Shown here one piece after another: positions 13,001 through 22,039 of a stretch of 64,000 bases of DNA. The number at the start of each line of letters is the position of its first letter. The first letter of the stretch is position 1. The stretch comes from Corallium rubrum (Eukaryota > Cnidaria > Anthozoa > Scleralcyonacea > Coralliidae). The DNA is taken from assembly GCA_964035015.1 (NCBI GenBank), contig OZ036011.1, positions 8,035,482 to 8,099,481 on the forward strand, read 5' to 3'. Made by a program: the position numbers and the translations under genes. Under the pieces are notes generated by a model, which saw only the letters and a program-made list of their open reading frames with translations, had not been told where the DNA came from and ran no database searches.

Positions 13001-13527
13001 TTTAAACAATATGTTCTTCAAAATATTGTTTAAATAAGAGTACATACGCACGGAGCTTTATGTTTTATTTGTTAAATGAAGATTATAGCCTGCGTGCGGG
13101 CTATATTTTGAATTTCGAAGCGTCCCTCGAAATATCAGTCGTGGACAGAATTTTTTTCAGTATCCCTCGGGATACTGAGCTTGTGATTTCCAGTATCCAA
13201 ATTTAAAATCTGGTATCGCCGGGATATCGGGATACCGCAAATTTGAAGCCCTTTCTAACCTCACTGTGCGTACTAATACAGGTACTTTTTGCATGCATGA
13301 AAGGTCATGTTCATTCACATTGCAATTTTGAAAATGTGTGAAAGCCTTGGTAGTGTCACCTCTACAACACAACGTAACATCTCAATAATGTAGCATGTGG
13401 TTCAAAAACCTAACATAACAGTCTCACTACATAAAGTGAGGTCTTGCAAAGTAGCATTTTGTCTTGCATTGTAAGGTCTTACAATGTATTGTAAGTTTTC
13501 ACAACGTAATTACATACAAGTATTAGG

Positions 13528-13585
<58 letters not shown>

Positions 13586-13589
13586 CCAG

Positions 13590-13631
<42 letters not shown>

Positions 13632-16600
13632 CTGGTTTCATATATATGCTGATTTATCATTATTTATCATTAACATATCATGTAACGTAAGGTCTTGTAG
13701 CATACAGAACTGTTCTTGTAAGTGTAATGGCAGACTGGCAGACTGACACTTATAAAACTGTAGAAGGGGGGAAAATTATGAAATGTGCATTGCAATGGCA
13801 ACAAAATTATATGTTGTCATGGCAACAACATTTCATGTTCCCATGGCAATAACATCACATGTTGCTATAGCAATAAAGTCGTATGTTGTCATGGCAACAA
13901 AATCATGTTGTCATGACAACAAAATTACATGTATATTGCCATGGCAACAAAATTACATGTTGCCATGGTAACAAAATCCCATGTTGCCTTTGTAACAAAA
14001 TGAGTCTTTTCACCAGAAATTGGAAGAACATCAATCTGTGAAAATACAGTGAAATTCACAGAACTCTGTAACTGTATGCACTTCCACACATTTCCTGCCT
14101 CTGCATCCCAGAAACACAAATATTTAAAGAGTCTGATTTTGATAATGAATGATTACTATGGATGTTTCGAATGTGTATAGGACAAGATGGTTCATCAAGT
14201 GGTCTTAAAGCAAAAACGTCACTGTTCAAAGAAACTGAAAATGATGTTGATATTGAAAGTATTTTTGAAGACGTGAGTGGACAACGTACAGCTATGCAGA
14301 GTAAGTCAAAACATTTAATGATACACCTGTGTATACCATAGTTAGACGTATATTTATAATGAAATGACAGTAGCATGCTGCGTAGGCAGTGTTGAAACAA
14401 CAATCGAAATATAGCATAAGGTTTCGAGCGAAGGCCCTTCGTCAGAGACGTTTCTCTCTTACGAAGGGCGTAAAAATCGCACAGCTTGTCAACAGGATGT
14501 GTTCACAACAGGCTTATAGCAAGGCTGGGAACAAATTGTAACAATGCTGTTCGTTCAAGAAGCTGCTACAACCTTGTTAGCCTCAATCTGTTAACAACTT
14601 GTTGGGTGCAGAGCGGTAACAGGTTATGAACAACTTGTCATCAGTCTGTTGGAGTCATCAGCCTTGTTACAAGTTGTCAACAACCTGTTACAGACATGTT
14701 AACAGACTGGGACAGCCGGTGCGAACACATGATGGTGACAGCCTGTTGAACAGCCTTGTAACAACTTGCTTGCAGGTATGTAACATCTTGTGCGTTTTTA
14801 CGTGTGTACGTTCTCTGTTTCGGCAGTATATCAGACCTTACTATATTTATAATGACATTTTTATTGGTTAAACTGCTTAAACATCGTTTCTTGCTGATAA
14901 CGCTAGTTGCCGAGACGTTTGGCAAAAAGTCTCAGCTCCCGTCCCAACCTTCATTGGGCAATACGCATTTTTACTACGGGAGCTGAGTTTTGGCGGGAGA
15001 AATTCTGAGCCAATTTGAAAATTGTAAACCTGAAGCGAAACGAGCAGTGGCGTGGTGGCAAGGGGGGCTGAGGGGCCAAGCCCCCCCCCCCAGCTGGGGT
15101 TGCAGAGGGGGCGCCAAAATTAGCAAGGGCGCCAAAACTTAACAAAATAAACCTATTTCTTTGTATAGCTAGGTCTTCAATGAGGGATATAAAGATCTGA
15201 AATCTGTAATCTTTTGTGTTTTCTATGAAGTTTTATAATCTTCAGAATTCTGTAAAATCTCATTCCAAAATGCAGGAAATGGTATATCAGAGACTCTAGT
15301 TTTCAAATTTTTCCGGGGGACCATGCCCCTGGACCCCCCTAGAGGTTTGGCGCTACTTTGGCGCTCGCATTGGCGTGACGTTCTTTGTTGTAATATTATA
15401 TATTGCTACTTGAGTTATTTTAAAACAAGAAATATGACCATTTATCAAATACAGTAATGTCTTTCTTTTTCTTTTTCATTTTTTTTTTGGGGTGGGGGCG
15501 GGGGGGGGGGGTGGGGGTGGGGCCAAAGCTAATCTGGCCACCCCAGCCTAAAACTTGCCACCACGCCACTGGAAACGAGAAAGCTTAAAAGGCAATGTAA
15601 ACGGTAACGTCTCCATACGAACGCAGTAGTAGAAACAGGGGGAAAATTGTTTCTTATTAATTCCACTCCAGTCTTGCATTCTGCTCCAGCTTCATGTCCC
15701 ATGCCTCACGTCCATCCATGCTTCCATTCACCATCACACTCCTTACAGTCACATACGTCACATATTACACTTTCGTTTCAGTTGCACTGACACTTCCTTT
15801 CTTGTCAAGTTTTAAACATGCCCAACGCACCCTCTCCACATAGAGATACTGAGCCTACTCACTAACTTTGGGGCGCGTGAAATCACGTCAAGGACTGGGG
15901 CGAGTAAGTCAAGCAGGGGGGAGAGAAGACGACGTAATCAGTAAGTGTGAAACGGCCTTGAATTACCAATAATTGGTAATTGTAGGTAATTCTCTGTCTC
16001 ACATGCGAGATGTTAAACTAAATTGCATATAACTAAAAAAACTTTTTTCCCGGAGGGTTGTGGTTAGGTTTAGGGCCACCAGGGGGTTGAGGGTTAGGGT
16101 TGCCGGGGGGTTGTGGTTAGGTTTAGGGTAAGGTTTAGAGGTTAGGGTTGGGGTGTGGAGGTTGGGAATTAGTTTTTAAAATTAACGATTGGTAATTCTA
16201 GGCATTTCACACTTACTGATTATTGGTAATTCTAGGTAGGAGGATACGCTGATACAATATAGATAATATGCCCGTCATAGGCCCGACGTCTCCCCCTGGC
16301 TTGACTTATTCGCCCTAGTCCCTTGACGTGATTTCACGCACCCCAAATTAGTGAGTGGGCTACCTGTGATGGAGACGCTGGATTTCCTTCTCCGCCCCCT
16401 ATTGAGTATATCCCACAGACCACAGTAAACAAATTATATTTTCGGTCATTCAATGCTGTAGTAATTTGACCTATAGTCTGCTTTATTTGCTCTTCAATTT
16501 AATACATCAAACGACGAGGTGCCTCGTGCCTGATATATACTTCTTACATCCTGGAGACAGAAGTTAAAAAAAGAACTTACCGTTTTATTTTAGGTTTAGA

Positions 16601-16658
16601 TCCCGTCGACAGTGAGGTACCAAGTGAAATCTTATCATCAGATTTGGCCTCGCCGTGA
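4003..16658 (+). CDS. BAP18: BAP18 / C17orf49 homologue, chromatin-complex SANT protein (6 exons)
   Basis: Coding exons are 4003-4023, 7089-7192, 11334-11435, 11565-11722, 14181-14300 and 16594-16658. Together they give 570 nt and 189 aa, with GT-AG junctions and conserved phase at every one. The 21-nt first exon encodes MSSTASK, matching the short Ser/Thr start of vertebrate BAP18. Exon 2 continues VADIFTAAGAAFNRLGELT, the family's most conserved stretch. Exons 3-4 encode a SANT/Myb-like domain, about residues 43-92 (KWGDEEIEMLRGAVQKFGDD, then TQIKTALKQRMYE). A basic SPKKAQKR segment and an acidic tail (NDVDIESIFEDV) follow. Vertebrate BAP18 (about 172 aa) is known as a nuclear subunit of BPTF/NURF and MLL-type H3K4 methyltransferase complexes; a role here is inferred from homology. 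Stop is TGA 16656-16658. The introns are large and full of transposons. Assignment is firm; only the alternative exon 1 is open. Confidence 0.92.
4102..4209. repeat. 39-bp perfect inverted repeat
   Basis: Arms at 4102-4140 and 4171-4209 are exact reverse complements over 39 bases (left arm begins AAATAAGTTTTGTGGAAACA), with a 30-base spacer. The right arm ends one base before the TTA target duplication of the element at 4214-5332. It lies 79 bases into BAP18 intron 1, so it would be transcribed as a strong hairpin. Confidence 0.9.
4376..4742. mobile_element. Nested palindromic MITE, family with 12634-13075
   Basis: Inverted arms at about 4402-4437 and 4497-4532 (GTACTCTTATAAAGGCACG... pairing with CTTTATAAGAGTAC) are followed by a segment that recurs in reverse orientation at 12634-13075, including CCAGCTGACGCCATT and CTACGTCATTCATGATC. 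It sits inside the Harbinger-like element. Confidence 0.75.
4901..5023. repeat. (TTTG)n microsatellite
   Basis: About 30 uninterrupted copies of TTTG. The period of four leaves several frames open on both strands; the Cys-Leu-Phe-Val and Lys-Gln-Thr-Asn frames are repeat artefacts. Confidence 0.97.
5466..6855. mobile_element. hAT-like non-autonomous transposon
   Basis: Ends are CAGGGGCGGATCCAGG and its near-perfect reverse complement (one mismatch in 16). They are flanked by GTTTG on both sides (5461-5465 and 6856-6860). The CAGGGGCGGATC end is characteristic of hAT-group elements, and the 5-bp duplication is shorter than the usual 8. No transposase frame is seen in 1.39 kb. It lies in BAP18 intron 1, just upstream of exon 2. 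Confidence 0.75.
7253..7635. mobile_element. hAT-like MITE
   Basis: Short ends CAGGGTTTCTTT and AAAGAAACCCTG are flanked by matching GGTTAAC sequence. The exact duplication boundary is ambiguous because the end and flank overlap. It lies in BAP18 intron 2, carries C/G-rich stretches near both ends, and has no coding capacity. Confidence 0.65.
8038..10829. mobile_element. Composite inverted-repeat element with CAACAAG-type arrays
   Basis: Imperfect inverted ends share ATATCATGATTTGTCAGTG (about 8063-8081 and the complement near 10782-10802). Inside these lie CACGGCCAGAAA (8131) and TTTCTGGCTGTG (about 10759). Both interior sub-ends contain degenerate tandem arrays (8140-8480 and 10250-10760) built on AACAAGTCTGTTGC and CAACAGGCTTGTTG. 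The middle (8500-10240) holds only short frames with no recognisable domain. It lies in BAP18 intron 2. The superfamily is undetermined; flanking TA would fit a Tc1/mariner-type inner element. Confidence 0.6.
12015..12524 (-). pseudogene. ZNF862-like hAT protein, N-terminal relic
   Basis: A 169-codon open frame inside the hAT element at 11973-13254. It has a basic, Glu/Arg-rich lead-in (about residues 60-95), then KFKMAWKKSFPWVTH and NEKMFCTTC. That resembles the TTF-type zinc-finger start of ZNF862-like hAT proteins (Trp, Phe-Pro-Trp and Cys-x2-Cys in the expected order). The frame then runs into non-homologous sequence near the element end, and no dimerisation domain follows. It is a truncated, non-functional remnant. 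Its antisense orientation to BAP18 fits an inserted passenger. Confidence 0.65.
12634..13075. mobile_element. Palindromic MITE nested in hAT element
   Basis: Reverse-orientation relative of 4376-4742. It includes a near-perfect 48-bp palindrome (12965-13012 with 13023-13070, loop of ten). It also has the pair TCTTATAAAGGTACG / CGTGCCTTTATAAGA. No coding potential. Confidence 0.75.
13511..13650. repeat. (TA)n arrays in an inverted repeat
   Basis: Two TA runs are separated by TGAAACCAGATATAA and closed by TTATATCTGGTTTCA, so the whole block can form a cruciform or hairpin. It lies in BAP18 intron 4. Confidence 0.9.
13792..14003. repeat. Minisatellite of RFX X-box-like motifs
   Basis: Seven to eight degenerate units of 23-33 bases built on GTTGCCATGGCAACAAAATT, in BAP18 intron 4. 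Near-perfect X-box palindromes occur at 13935-13948 (ATTGCCATGGCAAC) and 13959-13972 (GTTGCCATGGTAAC). GTTGCCATGGCAAC is the classic high-affinity RFX-family site. Any regulatory role is inference. Confidence 0.7.
14367..14860. mobile_element. Inverted-repeat element sharing ends with 25602-26075
   Basis: The left part (GCTGCGTAGGCAGTGTTGAAA, ATCGAAATATAG, GTTTCGAGCGAAGGCCCTTC) is the reverse complement of sequence at 25980-26075. The right part near 14815 (TTTCGGCAGTAT, CCTTACTATATTT) also matches it. The interior (14475-14790) is another CAACAAG/CTTGTTG-type degenerate array like those at 8140 and 10250. It lies in BAP18 intron 5. Superfamily unknown. Confidence 0.6.
15045..15571. mobile_element. 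hAT MITE with perfect 8-bp duplication
   Basis: Ends are CAGTGGCGTGGTGGCAAG and its exact reverse complement, flanked by GAAACGAG at 15037-15044 and 15572-15579. The interior has the GGGGGACCATGCCCCTGG block shared with the elements at 42077 and 57757. It lies in BAP18 intron 5. Confidence 0.9.
15850..16365. mobile_element. Foldback MITE with ~75-bp arms
   Basis: The left arm (GCCTACTCACTAACTTTGGG, GTGAAATCACGTCAAGGACT, GTAAGTCAAGC) pairs with the right arm at about 16278-16365. The interior has GGTTAG/TTAGGG-rich sequence (16050-16165) that resembles degenerate telomere repeat. It lies in BAP18 intron 5. No coding capacity. Confidence 0.75.
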
Positions 16659-16832
16659 CTTGCTTATACAATTCAAAATCTTGATCCTCGTAAAGCCACG
16701 TTTGTAACAAACAGTATTGCTGGCTGGTACAAGACAGTACGGTATATGAAGTATCAATGTTGCCAAACGGAGTTGAAGACAGCTGATAACAGTATAACTC
16801 TGAAATCAAGCTTTTGAATTGAATACCTGTAT

Positions 16833-16838
16833 AATAAA
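16833..16838 (+). terminator. Candidate poly(A) signal of BAP18
   Basis: AATAAA lies 175 bases after the BAP18 stop codon, in the correct strand. It is the first canonical hexamer downstream. The cleavage site cannot be placed. Confidence 0.5.
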
Positions 16839-16927
16839 ACAAAATGCTTGCAGTTGTACGCCATGTTGATTCAACGATAAAATTCATTGAGCTTTTGTCA
16901 CGTAGACTCGGCATGACTGTTGATTGA

Positions 16928-17722
16928 GAGTGGTTCAAACCCAAGAGTCGTCAGATCTAGAGTGGTCAGACCGAAGGTGGTCAAACCGAAGGTGGTCAGA
17001 CTGAAGGTGGTCAGACCGAGAATCGTCAGATCTAGAGTGGTCAGATCTAGAGTGGTCAGACCGAAGGTGGTCAAACCGAAGGTGGTCAGACTGAAGGTGG
17101 TCAGACCGAGAGTGGTCAGACCGAGGGTGGTCAAACCGAAGGTGGTCAGACTGAAGGTGGTCAGACCGAGAGTGGTCAGGTCATATCTAGGGTAGTCAGA
17201 CCGAGAGTCGTCAGATCTAGAGTGGTCAGACCGAGAGTGGTCAGATCTAGAGTGGTCAGACCGCGAGTCGTCAGATCTAGAGTGGTCAGACCGAAGGGGG
17301 TCAAACCGAAGGTGGTCAGACCGAGAGTGGTCAGATCTAGAGTGGTCAGACCGCGAGTCGTCAGATCTAGAGTGGTCAGACCGAATGTGGTCAGACCGAA
17401 GGTGGTCAGACCGAGAGTCGTCAGATCTAGAGTGGTCAGACCGAGAGTGGTCAGATCTAGAGTGGTCAGACCGCGAGTCGTCAGATCTAGAGTGGTCAGA
17501 CCGAGAGTGGTCAGATCTAGAGTGGTCAGACCGCGAGTCGTCAGATCTAGAGTGGTCAGGCCGAAGGTGGTCAGACAGAGAGTCGTCAGATGTAGAGTGG
17601 TCAGACCGAGAGTCGTCAGATCTAGAGTGGTCAGACCGAATTTGGTCCGACCGAAATTGATCAGACCGAAAGTTATCGAACTGAGAGTAGTCAGACGAAA
17701 AGTGGTCAGATGGTCACCCCTC
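16928..17722. repeat. 15-bp minisatellite (GTGGTCAGA core)
   Basis: About 50 units of 15 bp, mostly alternating between two variants: one ending GGTCAGACCG and one with GGTCAGATCTAGA. The period is a multiple of three, so several frames stay open on both strands (Arg-Val-Val-Arg-Pro/Ser on plus, Leu-Thr-Thr-Leu-Asp/Gly on minus). These are not convincing proteins. It lies 270 bases beyond the BAP18 stop. Confidence 0.95.
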
Positions 17723-18402
17723 AACAGTCATGCTCTTACGAATAGCATGCCCTTAGCGAACTTTTATTGTTCAATAAACAATTTAAATATGGTGTATAAC
17801 CGCAAACATTTTGTTTTCTTATGAGGCTGGGGAATGTAATGTATTTGCTATGTAAAACTGTGTGGTGATCCCACGTCTTGCCTATGCATTCAGTTTTCCA
17901 GCCTCCTTTCCGTGGACTTCACGTTGATAGACAAGGTTGAAAATTAAGAGGGATTTCTTCATAACACTCGCTGGAAGACGTGATTTGGTAACCTTGATTG
18001 AAAAAGTGCACTTTTTTTGTATATATTTTAGTCAGCTTGTCAAACAAATAAGCATTTTAAGAGAAGATGGAAATTGTTCTTTTTATCGCAAACTATATTA
18101 GTCTTATTATTTACTTCTATGCTGTAATTATGCCTGTCCACGGTCTTTCAAGGTGCAACTACAACAGCCGTGGGACAAGTTGCACAAGCGACGGTACCAA
18201 AAAAGATGGCGGCGGTACATTTAACCACAGTGCTTTGCGACCTCAAATCAGCTCAAATAACAACTAAACATTGTTTATCATGTTAAGATATATTAAGTAA
18301 GCAAGAAGTTCATTCCTACCAAAATTGATCGTTTTAAAACCATATCTTCCAGTAATTCTGCAAGAAACAATATTTACTGCATGCAAAGGATTGTGGTTAA
18401 AT

Positions 18403-18735
18403 CACAGAATAGTAATACAACCATTAATCCAACTCGCGTCAGAACCTTTGAAGTTTATCTCCTCGCGCATGTCGCCTCTCGCATCTTGATTCCTCGCCAT
18501 CAAACGCCATCCTGGCAAGTTCCCCCGGCAGTTTGGACCAGGGAGCCATATATATATATAAGCGCCCTGGTTTGGACCTTCAAAAGAAGGTTAAAACTGC
18601 CGGGGGAACTTGCCAGGATGGCTAGAACATTGCGTAGGATCGCGTCGGATGGCGTATAATATCACACATGCGCATTGAAGAAATGCGGACAAGTTTTCAC
18701 TCGAGTCGGACTTCTGGTTGTATTACTATTCTGTG
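18403..18735. mobile_element. Foldback MITE with 7-bp duplication, copy A
   Basis: Terminal CACAGAATAGTAATACAACC and its complement are flanked by GTTAAAT at 18396-18402 and 18736-18742. The inner palindrome (CTGGCAAGTTCCCCCGGCAG and its complement) is shared with copy B at 19402-19694. Confidence 0.85.
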
Positions 18736-18739
18736 GTTA

Positions 18740-19790
18740 AATGTATACAAGTCGCCATCTTTTTTGTAACACCGTCTTATTGCAACAACTGCGGCAGATT
18801 TTTGAGGTATTGAACACAACGCCCCTCTTGTAACTTGTCTCGCAACAATTTGCATAGTTAGCCAAGAAATTGCATTTTGTAAATCGTCCGGCAGCCCTCT
18901 TCGGGCACAGCCAAGTTGCAATAACCAATCCAGAGGGTATAACACTCAAAGTCAAACTCAGAGCTGTAATCAAGTCTGATCAGATCAGACTAGACTGGAA
19001 CTATTTGTACTTCAGACCTAACATGCCCGCATACTGTTTGCCACAAAGATATCACTCCAATTATATATAGAGCTCACTGGGGACAAGTTGCACCAAGCAA
19101 TTGATGGTACCGAAAAAGATGGCGGCGGTACATTTAACCACAATGCTTTGCGACGTCAAATCAGCTCAAATAACAAGTCGCCATTTTTTTTGGTACGGTC
19201 ATGCAATTGCCTAGTGTAACACCGTCTTACTTATTGCAACGACTGCGGCAGATTTTTGACGTATTGAACACAACGCTCCTCTTGTAACTTGTCTCGCAAC
19301 AATTTACATATAATTAGCCAAGAAAATGCATTTTGTAAATCGTCCGGCAGTCCTCTCTTTGGTCACAGCCAAGTTGCAATAACCAATCCAGAGGGTATAA
19401 CCACAGAATAGTAAGACAACCAGAAGTCCGACTCGAATGAAAACTTGTCCACATTTCTTCAATGCGCATGCGCGATATTTACGCTATCCTACGCAATGTC
19501 CCACGCCATCCTACGCAATCCTGGCAAGTTCCCCCGGCAGTTTTAACCTTCTTTTGAAGGCCCAAATTGCCGGGGGAACTTGCCGGGATTGCGTGGTGAC
19601 GAATCAAGATGTGCGAGGTGACATGCGCGAGGACATAAACTTCAAAGGTTCCGACGCGAGTCGGACTTCTAGCTGGTTGTCTTACTATTCTGTGGTATAA
19701 CACTCAAACTCGGAGCTGTAATCCAATCTCGTTCCCAGAGTCTTCTCACGCGGGCCGCCGAGTGAGAAGGCTCTGGAAGCGAGATTGAGC
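18740..19790 (+). repeat. Direct duplication pair, one copy split by a MITE
   Basis: The block at about 18745-18985 recurs at about 19180-19400 and continues after 19694. Landmarks are AACACCGTCTTA, CTGCGGCAGATTTTTGA, TTGTAACTTGTCTCGCAACA, TTTTGTAAATCGTCCGGCAG and CAATAACCAATCCAGAGGG. A GATGGCGGCGGTACATTTAA unit also recurs at 18205, 19120 and (diverged) 23583. No gene is recognisable. Confidence 0.8.
19402..19694. mobile_element. Foldback MITE with 7-bp duplication, copy B
   Basis: Ends CACAGAATAGTAAGACAACC and complement are flanked by GTATAAC at 19395-19401 and 19695-19701. The uninterrupted paralogous site is present at about 18934-18950 (GAGGGTATAACACTCAAA), which confirms the insertion point. 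The 7-bp duplication is unusual among common MITE groups; superfamily not assigned. Confidence 0.9.
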
Positions 19791-20280
19791 TGTAATCAAT
19801 GTAATAGATTTAGTCATTGCGTGCCAATTTGCACGAACAATCGCTTAGTGTTAGTTAACGGCACCGCAGTCGTAAGCTACACAAACATTTATGGATTTGC
19901 TCTGGGACATGTCTGGGAAAGCCACCCAATGACCCAATGACGTATTAAAGCCAGACGCATCCTAAGGGCCATACGCCTGAGGAGTGTATATGATTTATCC
20001 GTTCATTGAGCTAAGTTTTCTGGAGATGCGCTGTATATCACGAGATGGCGTTAGGGCCTAGGGTTTACCCTATCGCTCAGACCGAGTTGTCCCTATTCCC
20101 CGACTTATCTCGGTCTCATGTGAACGGTTTACTTTGTAAACATGGGAATGAACTAACATTGATATATCTTGGAGAAAAGGGATAACCCTAACCCCCCCTC
20201 CCCCCATGTGAACATGCCCTTAATCCATCATCGCCCTAAAGATGTTGATGTACATTCGGGACGACAACAATTTAAATTAG

Positions 20281-20420
20281 GGCTGCCTCACCGCTGAGGT
20301 CCAAAGGTGATCACTTGGATGGGTGACCGCCTGGGAATAACCCTCGTGTTGATTTCTGAGTTTGTCTGGTGATCTCTCCCGTGCTCCAAGGGTTTTCCTC
20401 TTTCCAGGAAACCTGGCAGC
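20281..20420 (+). mobile_element. 5S rRNA-derived SINE fragment
   Basis: ACTTGGATGGGTGACCGCCT followed by GGGAATA (about 20313-20338) matches the 3' half of eukaryotic 5S rRNA, containing the internal promoter C-box region. It is followed by non-5S sequence typical of a SINE body (TGCTCCAAGGGTTTTCC). The 5S 5' half is diverged, so this is not a functional 5S gene. Confidence 0.7.
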
Positions 20421-21245
20421 CTGCTATAGCCCGCGAAAACGCCTGATAGTGCTTTTCACGCAATCTGATTGGCTCCTGAATCTTCAAATATCCTGCGCTC
20501 AAAAATTTTTTGACCTCCGAGCAAAACAAAATGGCGGCCAGTTTTGCTTCGTTTGCTGAAGCAGGAGAATTTTGTGATAAGCAATCGCTGGTGTAGTGGA
20601 ATAACGAGAAAAATCAACACGATTGAGTCGAAAAGTGACAGAAGGTATGTTTCCTTAGCTTTTTCTAGTCATTAATATATACAGAAGTTATAAAAAACTG
20701 TTTTGCCGACAACTATCTATCGAGTACGCCAAGTATTTACCAGCGGCCCTGCCTTGCATGGAAATACCGGGGGAAAAAACGACCGGTAAAACTTGTTATT
20801 TCATTTCAATATATTCTAAAACAGTTATTCACCTCAGTGTCCATATGAAGAACGAAAAAAACAACTTAAATTGGAACTGAACTCAAAACTAAATTTAAAA
20901 TTCCGTGTAGAATCCTTCGAGCGACAATCGCCCTAAAACGCCTGGTTGAAGTTAGCTAATTTTGAGGATCACCAAAAGTTGATAAGTTTAGGGTTAAGGT
21001 CAGTATTAGTGTGTTGATATTAAAGGTTAGGTATTTATAATTGAGAGAAATTTCTATACACTATACGGGGTCAGCCTCGTCCCCAGGCGCTTTGTTTGCT
21101 ACGCCGTTGCGTGAGGCGCGCGTGGAATTGGCACTGATACGGGGTAGCTTTTTTGTGCCGGTGTGTTGCCAGTGTGACTGAGCAGGCTATCTCCTTCGCA
21201 GAGGTTTCCGAGGTAAACCTGCGCCGCAGACATCCAAACAGGCTA

Positions 21246-21383
21246 CAGTAAAAACCCGCTAAGAAGAACCTACATTTTACCAAATCAGCCTGGGATAGGT
21301 TCTTATATTCTTATATAAATAAATTCTTAATTTCAGCCTGATGTTCTTAATAGTGGTAGGTTCTTGTTAGCGGGTTTTTACTG
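21246..21383. mobile_element. Tc1/mariner-like MITE
   Basis: Ends CAGTAAAAACCCGCTAA and exact complement TTAGCGGGTTTTTACTG, flanked by TA on each side. 138 bp, with inner inverted repetition around AAGAACCTAC / GTAGGTTCTT. No coding capacity. Confidence 0.9.
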
Positions 21384-22039
21384 TATTCTGAGGGTGAGGT
21401 GGAAACCTATGCGGGTCACTCCGCCCTTATTTTAACTCGAAAAGGTCTCTAATAACTACACCGGCAATGGTGTGAATGGGGTCTTAGTCACACACCTGCT
21501 TCAGGTCAATGAGATTAGTGCTTTCCTAGACTTACTCCAAGTCTCCCTTTTGTTGTTTCGAGACAGGCGGCCACGGAAAGGAAAGCGGGCGAGCGAAAAC
21601 CCGCTCCTTTTTCCTCCGCCTGCGGGTTTTCGCTCGCTCGCCCGCTGGGGCAAAGGCTTGCGTCCATGCATGTGGCATGTGGGTGCGGCCAAGGGGTGTA
21701 TCACTTACAAAAATCTCGTACGCACACATCGCAAAAAATCCTAAGTTCTGAAAATAAAAAAACACTATAAATACCCCTAAAATCTTTGAAAATCTATAAA
21801 AATCGCCGAAATTCCTTGAAAATCTTCATCAATAAAAATCCTCATCAATATGAATTTTATAAAATCCAAAAAATCTTGTACCGTAGTATTCCAATAGACG
21901 CCCAGCTAGTCGTTTTTATGAAAAATTGAGCTCTAACGTCGGGATTTATGCGATATAAAGCCCTCGGACGCTGCGCGTCCTCGGTATTTATCTAATCACG
22001 TCCTCTTGACGTCCACGTCCTGTTTGCTAAATCTGTCTA

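Larger units (their letters stand above)
11973..13254. mobile_element. hAT element relic
   Basis: Ends begin AGGGCTTCAAATTTG on both strands, and an 8-bp CTAACCTC duplication lies at 11965-11972 and 13255-13262. An 8-bp duplication is the hAT hallmark. It carries a degraded ZNF862-like frame on the minus strand and is itself interrupted by a palindromic MITE (12634-13075). It lies in BAP18 intron 4. Confidence 0.85.

Noticed and set aside
16585-16944. 119-codon minus-strand frame
   Set aside because: Antisense to the BAP18 last exon and 3' UTR, no recognisable motif.
17222-17824. 200-codon Arg-Val-Val-Arg-Pro protein
   Set aside because: Translation of a 15-bp minisatellite; equally long frames exist on the other strand, and there is no signal or domain outside the repeat.
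20306-20345. Functional 5S rRNA gene
   Set aside because: Only the 3' half matches; the 5' half and terminator are missing.
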